From Talpa occidentalis (taxonomy: Eukaryota > Chordata > Mammalia > Eulipotyphla > Talpidae), in assembly GCF_014898055.3 (NCBI RefSeq), contig NW_023605194.1, positions 62,163,361-62,227,360 of the forward strand: a DNA stretch of 64,000 nucleotides, given 5' to 3'. Below the pieces are notes generated by a model. That model did not search any database. It saw only the letters and a list, made by a program, of their open reading frames with translations, and was not told the DNA's origin. Position 1 is the stretch's first letter. Every line of letters starts with the position of its first letter. The position numbers were made by a program, and so were the translations under genes. This document shows positions 47,655-64,000 of this stretch, in pieces.

Positions 47655-47943
47655 TTTTAAAGATTTATTTATTTGTTTATTTATTTATTTATACAAGTTT
47701 ATTTATTTATTTATACAAGCGCAGGAGGGTGAGAGAATTCACTAGAGCCAGAGCAGGGAGCAGAGCAGGCAGAAGGACCAAAGTACACTGCTGAGGGGAG
47801 CAGCGGGCGGCAGGAGAGGTCTGCACGCCATGTGGGACCCTCCCCCGGTGGCTGGGGAGCAGCCAGGGATCGAACCGGCCCTGCAGAGGGCCGCTCACAG
47901 CTTCGCAGCCCAGCGCTCAACCGCTGCGCCACTGGGGAGGCCC
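47655..47943 (-). mobile_element. tRNA-derived SINE with rearranged tail
   Basis: Duplication TCTCCAAAATTTT at 47642-47654 and 47944-47956. The tail block TTTATTTATTTATACAAG is present twice (ending 47697 and 47719) and the usual CACTGGGTACAGTCAG is missing. Confidence 0.93.
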
Positions 47944-47959
47944 TCTCCAAAATTTTAAT

Positions 47960-49200
47960 AATAGAATCACTATGATGATAAAGATGGCTGAGGCTGAGAG
48001 AACCCAATCTCATCAGTTTTATTTATCAAGTTCACTGGCACCATATTTAGAAACAGAATTTTATTTTCTCAAGGATGGTCAGCTCTTTGATCTGGGTAGA
48101 ATCAGAAATACAGAAAAGAGAACAAAAGCAAGAACCATTATAATAGTACTCTAAATTCTACTTTTGCTTTCCATCAAACTCATCAAATTTTCCATCAAAC
48201 TGATTTGTATATTCATAAGGGAGAAGACTAGATCATAACATCCATCTGAAACCACAAACTTTCTTTTCTTAAGAACTACTACTAAACTTGAAGAATAGGA
48301 ATCACCTGCTTAATATAATTTTGCCTGATTAGGTGATGTCATTTTATAAAGGAATACCTCATTTCTTAAGGGTTTTAGGTTGTAGCACACAGGAGAGATC
48401 TAAAGAGGGGAGGAAATAATTGATCCAGCAAAGGACAGAAGAAAAAGATTCAACACTAATTGTGAAGATAAAGAATAGAAGACATGATCTAAGAATATGG
48501 AAAGAAAAGAACATCTTTTGATTTGGTGTGTCTATAGTACCACATATTTTTCTTCAAGGTTAGGAAATCTGCTTAAGGGCACCTGAGTTTTAGGTCTCTG
48601 AAAACATATTAACCTGCCCCATGTAGGAGGACATTTCATCATCTGTCATTCTTGAAGACAGTATGTGTAACAAATCCAATCAGGCAAATTATTGTCAGTC
48701 TCTAAGCTGAAAAGAGGTTTAAAGAGTACATGTGACATGAAGTTATTACAAAAAAAAAAAAATTCTAGAACAGCTGTAGCCATCATGAATAAATTGAGAG
48801 GTAGTAGTGCTTGTTGTTCATTTCCGAGATGCATTTCTGAAAATGAGATGAAGAATTTAATTGACCTGTAAGACAAAATGCTCAGAAATGGCAAATGAAT
48901 CAGAGATGGCAAATATCTCACTCAAGATTGCTTTAATTGCTTGTGCTGGTGTCTGACTTCAAGATAAGACATTTCACAGAGAAAATATTATGAATTCTAC
49001 TTTGGAAAATTGTGATCAAGTTATAGTTACACTTCTACAGTCTATATGCGCTTTGGATCTTTAGGTTTCTCTTCTTAGTTCCACTCTCCCCGCTCTAGGC
49101 CTCTGTCTGGAACTTGTTTCCTGTGTAGACTACTTCCTTTTCCCTAAATTCAGCCTAGCAATAGTCACCACCACCACCCCCTTTATCCTAGTCAACTTAC
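47960..49200. other. Intergenic stretch, nothing recognised
   Basis: AT-rich; no exon or confident repeat seen. Confidence 0.4.
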
Positions 49201-49204
49201 TCTG

Positions 49205-49415
49205 AAGCCTCTGCTGAAGACACTTTGTCAGGAAGGTTTTTCATGCAATTTCACTTTAATCAAACTCATGACACATCCTCACAATGTCCGTCTTCCTCAC
49301 TTGACTCTAAGTCCCATCCAGGCAAAACCTTGCCTTGTTTTCTTTATATTTTCACATCTCTCCCTGTCCTAGTTCGTAATCAGTGCTCTTCAAACATTTG
49401 CTGAATGGATTGGCT
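49205..49415 (+). repeat. L2 LINE 3' fragment
   Basis: CACTTGACTCTAAGTCCC, CCTTGCCTTGTTTTC and CAAACATTTGCTGAATGG follow the L2 3' end layout. Confidence 0.5.
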
Positions 49416-49900
49416 CTTCCAGGGATAAATGGCATTTAAACATCCAGTTTTCATACTCTGATGTGAAAGGATCATGTCCAGGCTGTGGCCTGCTCTCCAA
49501 AGTTTTCTTCTTTGGGGTGGGGGAGGGGCGGAGATGTATTTTTTTAAAGGAGTTTAGTTGAAGCAGTGGTTTCTGAGTAGGAGTATGTATTGGCCCAGAA
49601 AACCTCCTCCTTCACTACATCAAAAATTCTTCTCCAGTCTGGTCTGTGTTGGAAATCCTACTAGAGAGACCAAGCTTTGCCTGAGAGTACAAATGATCAC
49701 TCCACACTGACAACCAAGAATTGGCTGATCTTTGAAAAATGAATAATGCTTATTTCCATACATATTCTTATAACAGAGACTGTGCAGGGCACAGAGGAAA
49801 TGCCTCCCCACCCCTCTGGATTCTTCTTTGGCTGGTCAACAATCCAATGAACATCACAGATTAGTAAGAGAAAAGAATGAATTTAGTTATAAATGCATTG

Positions 49901-50256
49901 GGCCTCCCCGGTGGCGCAGCGGTTGAGCACTGGGTTGCGAAGCTGCCCGCAGCCTCTGTGGCGCTGGTTCGATCCCCGGCTGTTCCCCGGCCACTGGAGG
50001 AGGGTCCCGCGTGGCGCGCAGACCTCTCCTGCCGCCCGCTGCTCCCCTCAGCAGTGTCCTTCGGTCCTTCTGCCTGCTCTGCTCCCCGCTCTGGCTCTGG
50101 TGAATTCTCTCACCCTCCCACGCTTCTGACTGTACCCAGTGCTTGTATAAACAAATACATACTGTACCCAGTGCTTGTATAAACAAATACATAAATAAAT
50201 CTTGGGGGAAAAAAAAAAAAAAAAAGACTACCCCGTTTTAAAAAAAAAATAAATAA
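49901..50256 (+). mobile_element. tRNA-derived SINE, younger subtype, with duplicated tail and extra 3' segment
   Basis: A 32-bp tail unit is duplicated in tandem (50129-50160 and 50161-50192). After the first poly(A) comes GACTACCCCGTTTT and a second A run. Flanks ATAAATGCATTG at 49889-49900 and 50257-50268. Confidence 0.93.
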
Positions 50257-50269
50257 ATAAATGCATTGA

Positions 50270-51980
50270 GAATCTACTTGCTATAAATTCTAAAGTAAAT
50301 AGGGGCAAAACATAGTCAATTATCCTGAGTTAAGGAATGGGATAGGGGTGTGAGGCTTCAAGGAGGGAGGAGGGGGACACACATGATGAAAGGACCAGAT
50401 GCTCTGAAATTGGGTGTTTGCCCTGCATACGAATAGTATCTCCAATAGAAAGATTGTTACCGGAAATAACCCTACATCTGGGTGAATTCCCTGATGTCAT
50501 ATTTTCTACATAGTTAAGGAAGTGGTAAAAAATTTCATTTAAGTCTGCAGGGCCTCAGTTGACCTTAGCTGCCAAAATAATCCACATGCCAAAATGACAC
50601 AGCATGGGAGGTCTGTTTTGAATATCTTAAGCTTGTCCTTCAGCTGCTTGATACGGATTATTAGAAATCCATGTCATTTCAGGGGTTGCAAAAGCCTGTC
50701 ATGGGAAAAGCAGTGGTTACAGAAGGAGCATTAGAGTTTGGTTTCTATAGTTAGAGAAGAGAAGGGGGATTCAGGAGATAGCCCAAACTGTGCTACTGGT
50801 TTTACCCCTGGAGATTCACATGAGGTTATCAATGAGACCCTGCCCCCTGTCCATGTCCTTCAAGTCAGTGTGTATCCTAGGGAATCAAGGAAATTTAACC
50901 AAAAGATGCTGAAAAATGCATCAGGACACAGACCAACAAGCTTTGTACAGATCCATAGCAGAAGAGGAACCTCTACAATGAATTATGTGAGTGTGATATG
51001 TGAGAGAAGATGGAGTTACTTCGTGCAAATCTTGTCAAATTTATGTCTTCTAAAACCACTAGATTGAAGGATTTACCTGTAAGGAAAGCCTTTACTACAA
51101 TGCACTAGTAATAAATTCTATAAAACAAAAACAGAAAAAATAAACTTTTAAGTGTTATTATGTGGGCACTTCTAAATATAATCCCAAATTATGAGCGATG
51201 CTTTTTCATCTATAAATCAAATACTGGATTATAGTTTGCAAAATTATTTGCTTGAATTTTAATACCCATCATGTTAGTTTTTTTTTTTGCTGTTTTTTAA
51301 TAGTTTATGAAATCAGCATAAACTACAGATTGAATTATAATCTGCTTTCCATAGCAATATTATATATCCCATACATGAATAGATAAACTTAGTGTCATAA
51401 GTTGCACAGTTTTTTAAGTTTGTTCACATGCTACTCAATGTAAATTTATGGAGAAAAACTAAATTACAAAAATTTAAATCTTCCATTTAAAAAAAAAAAG
51501 TAAAAATGATACGAAATACTGAGGGCCTAGTGCCCTATCCCTGGGAGAAGCTGTTTAGGCTCTCCAGTCTGGGGCTCACAAGGAAGGCACATTTCACTGA
51601 AGCACATTCAGTGGATGGTTCTGGCTTCCCACTTCTGCCTCTGGCTGTGCCTGTTCTGGGCTCTGTTTTGCATTCCTTTAGCAGAGAGTTCATACCCTCT
51701 GGTGGTAAATGGAAGTACAGTCATGCAGCAGATGTTTCATTTTAACTCTGACTTGTGGGACTAGTTCGAGACTTTTAACTAAATTATGCAAGTAATAGTA
51801 ATATGGTGCTGAGACCTGTGCATTGAAGGATTGGCCTCTTGAGATGCCCAGAACAGGCCTCTTCAAGACCTCCCATGTTGGCTTGTAGATTATTTCCAGC
51901 TGAGGTGAACAGAGCCCCCGCAGATGCAGGAGAAATTATTATGATTTCCTTAACCTACCTAAAAAGGTGAAAATTGGAGG
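50270..51980. other. Intergenic stretch, unassigned
   Basis: No exon seen. 50290-50640 has a purine-rich start and could be an old LTR in reverse; not supported enough to name. Confidence 0.35.
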
Positions 51981-51989
51981 TCTAAAGGG

Positions 51990-52520
51990 TTATCTTCAGA
52001 AATAACCTTTCTATTGGAGCAGACATCCAGTTATACAGCATTTGGTCCTTTCCTCATGTTGGAAATATAGACAGGACTCCAGGGGCCCACAACCTTGAGG
52101 TAACACTTTGGTAAACCAGAAAATCCACAGAACAACCTCTGCATTGGTCGCCATTTGTGCATGCGAAGGACCAGATTTCATCCTGTCAAGGAGACCCCGG
52201 CCCCAATTGATGACAAATGGCTGAAACCAACCTGAGAGTAAGCTGTCATGGAGCCCTGCCAATCAGAAAGACACAACACAGAGTCACGATCCATCCCCCC
52301 CTCAATTTTTGAATAATATATATATAAGCTTCCCTGCTGCCTGCTGCTCAGTGGCTACCTTCTCAGGACCCCTCTTTGCTCAGAGAGCTTTCCTGTCCTC
52401 CTTATCAACAATAAATTTCTTATTCTTCTGCCTAACTCCAGTCTTTACATTGAATTTTTCCCTCACCAAGACAAGGACTGAGCTTCTGGGGTTGGGCTCC
52501 CAGACCCCAGCCTGATTCAT
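51990..52520 (+). mobile_element. ERV1-like LTR
   Basis: A TATA-like AATATATATATAAG (about 52315), a CT-rich leader, AATAAATTTC (about 52409) and a U5-like tail ending near CCCCAGCCTGATTCA follow the gammaretrovirus-type LTR layout. No adjoining internal coding region. Confidence 0.55.
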
Positions 52521-52699
52521 CATGAGTCTCCCATCTTTCTCTTTGAAGTCTCACACCCCTATTCCATCCCACTGACCATGTTTTGCCCCTATTTACTTCA
52601 GAATTTATATCCATGTAGATTCTCCATGCACATGTAATTAATTTTTTCTTTTCTTTACTAATCAACCTGCTGTTGATTTTAAGGCTCAACCAGCCCAAG

Positions 52700-53340
52700 C
52701 AGAACCAGGAAGAATAAGGAAAATATCCCATCTCACCAAAATTGGGCCTCAGAGAAGCAGGAAACAAAACAGTCAATTCTAGGACCTCAGAGCACCAGGA
52801 AACAAAGGGTTGAGGCTGACTAGCAGCAGGATGATTAGGATGCTTAATTGATTTACTCGAAAGCAGTGTTGTCTAACTAAACCATATATTTCAGTCTGTT
52901 AGATAACTGGATCCCAATCACCCCTATTTGGTTAGAGCAGCTCACCAGTATGTAAAGAATCCAGAGCATGCGCAGTTCTTCTGTTAGTCACCTGAAATTC
53001 ACACCAACCTCGTTGGCATACTGAAATCTTCACCTCGAGGAGGAGATGAGCTGCCATTTTATGAACATGTGATGTTCATGGAAGAATGACCCAGTCCCAA
53101 ACATGCACAAATGACCAGCCCTGGACAGTACTTCCAACACCCAGTTACCAAAACCCTCTTTGTCTCACTTTTTGCTTTTGTTTCTTTTAAACCCCCCCCC
53201 CAAGTCTTTTCTCAGGGAGGCAGTCTTTGGGGACTTAGCCCCTTATCTCCATTACCTGTACAAAGTAATCAACACCTCTTTCTCCAACAAAACTTGGATC
53301 TGGTCTACTTGGAGGACAGTCAAGAGATGAACCTATAGAA
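52700..53340 (+). mobile_element. Second ERV1-like (MER4-type) LTR
   Basis: Contains GAGCATGCGCAG, GAACATGTGATGTTCATGG, a C run at about 53193-53203 and a U5-like end (ACAAAGTAATCAACACCTC) with AATCAA in place of AATAAA. Boundaries approximate. Confidence 0.5.
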
Positions 53341-53619
53341 TTCATTGCTATTCACTGCCCCTAAAACCAGAAGCTTTTAATTTAAGCCTAGTGGGATGGA
53401 GGGACTTTGCCTGGTATTTGCAACTGGAAGATTTTCCTCAATCATAACATGTTATATCAGTTCTCAAATTTTGATAGGTGAAAGAATCATCAGCAAAATT
53501 GGATTAAAGCTCAAGTTTTCAGTCTCATTTCCAGAGGTTCAAGCTCAACAGGTTTTTGCTTTGATCTAGGATCTGCCCATTTAAAATGATGAGGTTGACA
53601 TTCATGGTCTGTTCTTTGT

Positions 53620-53830
53620 AAAAGCTGATCTAAGGCTTAAGAGTGTGGGTTTAAAACCAACTGTAAGTTCCATCTTTGCCAGTAGCATGACATTGGGTAT
53701 ATATTACTTCAGTTACTCCATCTATAAAAGAGCAGTGAATTCTTAGGGCTATTGCAGGACCAAATAAGATCCTACCACAGAGAGCTTGGTATAGGATCTG
53801 GTCATGACAGATATCAGTACATGCCTGTGT
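53620..53830 (+). repeat. MIR
   Basis: Diverged MIR in sense order, from GAGTGTGGGTTTAAAACC to TTCAGTTACTCCATCT. Confidence 0.6.
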
Positions 53831-53834
53831 TTAT

Positions 53835-54904
53835 CATTTGAAATTCTAATTAGCTACAAGTTAGAAGACCAGAATAATTCAGAGGATATTTGAATTTTCT
53901 GAGCCAAACAGGCATTAAATCCTTAACCCCAAGGTCTCTGCAGGGAGATGCCACATCAACCAGGACATCGATCATTCCCCAGGACAGTTAGTGACTGCTG
54001 ACCCCACTCACATGTTCACACACTGGGGCATAAGCTGCACCAGCTGGAGACCTGCTAAGATACTAAACAGGCTGGGTAGAAAAGTGCTTTGAGACAAGGA
54101 CTCTTAAGACCACAGAAAGTATTTTCATACCTCTTTGTCCCTTGGGCTAAATGGGTAAAAGAGAAGTTAAAGCTGTCAGTTCCCCTATATAATTGTATCA
54201 AGGGAACAACTTGAGTTTCTTCATTCATAAAATAGGTCTGACAACAGAGTTTTCTCCATAGTTCTAATGAACAAGTAAGATGACATGTGTAAAAACTCTT
54301 TGGGTGATGATCAATAGTGTGATTGATAATAGGTCCTTGGAAAGTATTGTTATCTTTCTATCCCATCTCTTGTGACTGTGTTTATAGTATTATATTCAGG
54401 ACAGATATTACGATCCATGTGTATAGTGAGCTGTCAGTGTTTCCTAATGTTTCCCTGATAAAAGCCATACCTTCTTTTAATACACGTATGTATTTATTTA
54501 TTAAGTTTCATATGTAGTATATATTAAAATGTATATAGAATATATGTGTATATTTACATAATGTATGTGTACACACAGACTATTATTGTTTTGTTTTCAG
54601 CCATCTGGCTAACGATATTAAGGTTATAAGAGAGCAAAGTAATATAATCACTCAGCAAATTGTGAAGTCAGTGGGGATTAGCCATTAATATATTCTAACC
54701 CATGTTTATGTTTCCCTCCTGTGCTTTTTCAGATTTTCCCACTTAGAGCATTTAGATGGAACTCATCATGTTAATGGACTTGACCCTTTCCTGAGAGCCA
54801 TACTCGTCCTTTGTGCCTTGTTCTCAGATATACCACTAGAGAGAGCCACTGTGTAAGAAGTGGGAGCAACCAAACAAATAAGTGCCCAGCAGCCCGCTAG
54901 AGAG
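53835..54904. other. Intergenic stretch before ACTA2 3' end
   Basis: AT-rich with a TA-rich part at 54500-54590. Nothing else recognised. Confidence 0.4.
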
Positions 54905-55052
54905 TACTAGTAACGTAGTTCAGATTTATTAAAAAACACATAGAATGAGTCAGAGCTTTGACGAGGAATGATTTGGAAAAGAACTGAAGGCATTAGTCCA
55001 CAAAACATTCACAGTTGTGTGCTAGAGATAGACAGGAGAGCAGGCTAGTGTT
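54905..55052 (-). terminator. ACTA2: ACTA2 3' UTR and polyadenylation signal
   Basis: On the - strand AATAAA (TTTATT on +, 54925-54930) lies about 125 bases past the stop codon, a compact 3' UTR as in other mammals. Cleavage near 54905-54915 is inferred. Confidence 0.8.
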
Positions 55053-62573
<7,521 letters not shown>

Positions 62574-64000
62574 CTAGGAGGGGGACAGAGAAGAAACCCA
62601 AGCATGTGATGTCATAAAGCCACCTCATACCCCAAAAAGGGATCAGAATGAGTTAAACAAAACCAGACCCAAGTAAAATATTACAAATGTTCGTTATATT
62701 TATAATATGTCCACATTTTTACAGATGCAGAGACTGAAACTCAAAGACTATAAGTAGCTTACTGAGGGTTTACATTTAGTAAGTGCCTGAGCAAAAACCG
62801 AAACCCAGGTCTATGAGGCCAGGTGACATGGTAGTTATAGGCACAAGTTATACGTACAGGCTCTGCAGATAAATCTGAGTTCAAATCGCACCTCAACCAC
62901 TTCTTGGTTGTACGAACTTAGGCAGCTCCAGTTTCACCACCAATAATATGAAAATAATTAGCATACTTGTAGTAAGATAATCCTAGAGTTAATACTTAGT
63001 CTAGTTTCTGGTCCAGAGTAAATGTTACCATTATTTAACTGTTTTCTTTACCCCCACTTCCATGTTAGTTAATGTTCGTGGGAATGTGATTTAGCTTAGT
63101 GAGTAAAAGGACAAATAAATGGATACCTGAATGGCTGAATAAAGCTGACATGAAATCTTGCTGTCACTTTCATACTTTCAGGGAAATTTCCCTCCGCAGT
63201 GCATGTGAAGAAGAGGACAGATCTCCCTGCCTCTTGCCTGAATCTCTGACCCCTCTTCACTCTCCAGGACTGGTCCTACACTCTAGACCCTCGATCTGTT
63301 GGCAAACACTTGGCCAGAAGAGCTATGCCTATTTATAGTATGTCTATGTGAACTCTACTTTGGACATAAATATGTTTGCTTCATGATTGAGTGTCCTCTT
63401 TAAAATCCCCAAATTTTAAACAATGCCAAAATGAACAAACCATTGTAAATAGGTCTTAATTATTTGTGAAAATAGGAAAATTCTTCACCTAGTCCCAGAA
63501 ATGTTAAATTCATCTAGAATTAAAACAAAAGAAAAATTGCTGACAGTTTATAAATGAACCAAAGATAGATTGACTTTAAAGACTGTCTTGCTCCAGTTTA
63601 TTTGGCTTTTAAATTTGTAGTTTCTAGAAAGGAAAATAGTCCTTTGATGGAGCAAAAGCAGCTCAAGAAATCTGACCAGCCATATAAACTGTGGTTACTC
63701 TAAAACATCATTAAAAAAGAATTCCTCTCTCCAGCAAACATTTGGAATATAAATTTTAGAGATGATGAAATACTCTCTTTGTTCTAAGGATCTTCCGCCA
63801 GGTGCACATATCTGTAGTACTGCCAGTTCCTTGAAGAAACTCTTAAAAAAACATTTTCTCACTGCTATTAATATCTTCTTTTTTAGTGCAAACTGCAGTT
63901 TCACTAAATCCAAAATCTTAGATTAAGAAAATCCAAAGAATGCAAGTTCTATAGAGAAGCAGGTTTGAGCACTATTACTGATAAATTCTAGTAACATTAT
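62574..64000 (-). other. ACTA2: ACTA2 intron 3 (partial)
   Basis: No actin exon is recognisable here. It contains two adjacent MIR pieces in opposite orientation (62705-62820 and 62821-63040); the rest to 64000 is AT-rich with nothing I recognise. Confidence 0.7.
62705..63040. repeat. Two adjacent MIRs in inverted orientation
   Basis: 62705-62820 is reverse-complement MIR (ACAGATGCAGAGACTGAAAC). 62821-63040 is sense MIR (CAGGCTCTGCAGATAAATCT). They lie back to back in ACTA2 intron 3. Confidence 0.65.

Noticed and set aside
47655..47720. CRISPR-like short repeats
   Set aside because: The repeated TTTA units are SINE tails and simple repeats; there are no spacers or direct repeats of CRISPR type.

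Overview
The window is mammalian nuclear DNA: AT-rich, poor in CpG, full of introns and crowded with retrotransposons. It holds two genes arranged tail to tail. STAMBPL1 (AMSH-like protease, a JAMM-family deubiquitinase) lies on the + strand, and its complete 436-codon reading frame can be assembled from ten exons between 17118 and 40028. ACTA2 (smooth-muscle alpha-2 actin) lies on the - strand; exons 4 to 9, encoding residues 87-377, lie between 62573 and 55053, and its 5' exons are beyond the right edge. This order and orientation are those of human 10q23.31. I see no bacterial, plasmid or phage features.

Layout. Bases 1-17 kb are upstream or 5'-intronic sequence of STAMBPL1 with SINEs, L1 and L2 fragments; no first exon or CpG-rich promoter is recognisable, so the promoter is probably left of the window. 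Bases 17-40.3 kb hold the STAMBPL1 coding exons, all with GT-AG junctions and matching phases, ending in a short 3' UTR with AATAAA. Bases 40.3-54.9 kb are intergenic, with SINEs, an old L1, an MLT1-like LTR and two ERV1-like LTRs. Bases 54.9-64 kb are the 3' two-thirds of ACTA2, with its own AATAAA; its introns contain MIRs and L1 pieces but none of the lineage SINE.

The dominant repeat is a tRNA-derived SINE of about 270 bp (21 copies found). Its head has pol III A-box and B-box motifs, and its tail has AATAAA repeats followed by a TCTTT run, the T+ tail layout. There are older and younger subtypes, most with clear target-site duplications. It is not the canonical carnivore, equine, ruminant or camelid (vic-1) SINE as I remember them. 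A laurasiatherian such as a rhinolophoid bat, pangolin or mole is possible, but I cannot name the lineage without a repeat library.

Function. STAMBPL1 cleaves K63-linked ubiquitin chains on endosomal cargo; ACTA2 is a contractile actin. The two are neighbours, not members of one pathway. I did not find a previously undescribed system. The most interesting observations are: a Lys in the STAMBPL1 SH3-binding motif where the human protein, as I recall it, has Thr; changes in its catalytic loop; a splice acceptor resting on a TA microsatellite; a young L1 31 bases after a catalytic-exon donor; two SINEs sharing an extra non-SINE 3' segment; and a target site present three times after two insertions.
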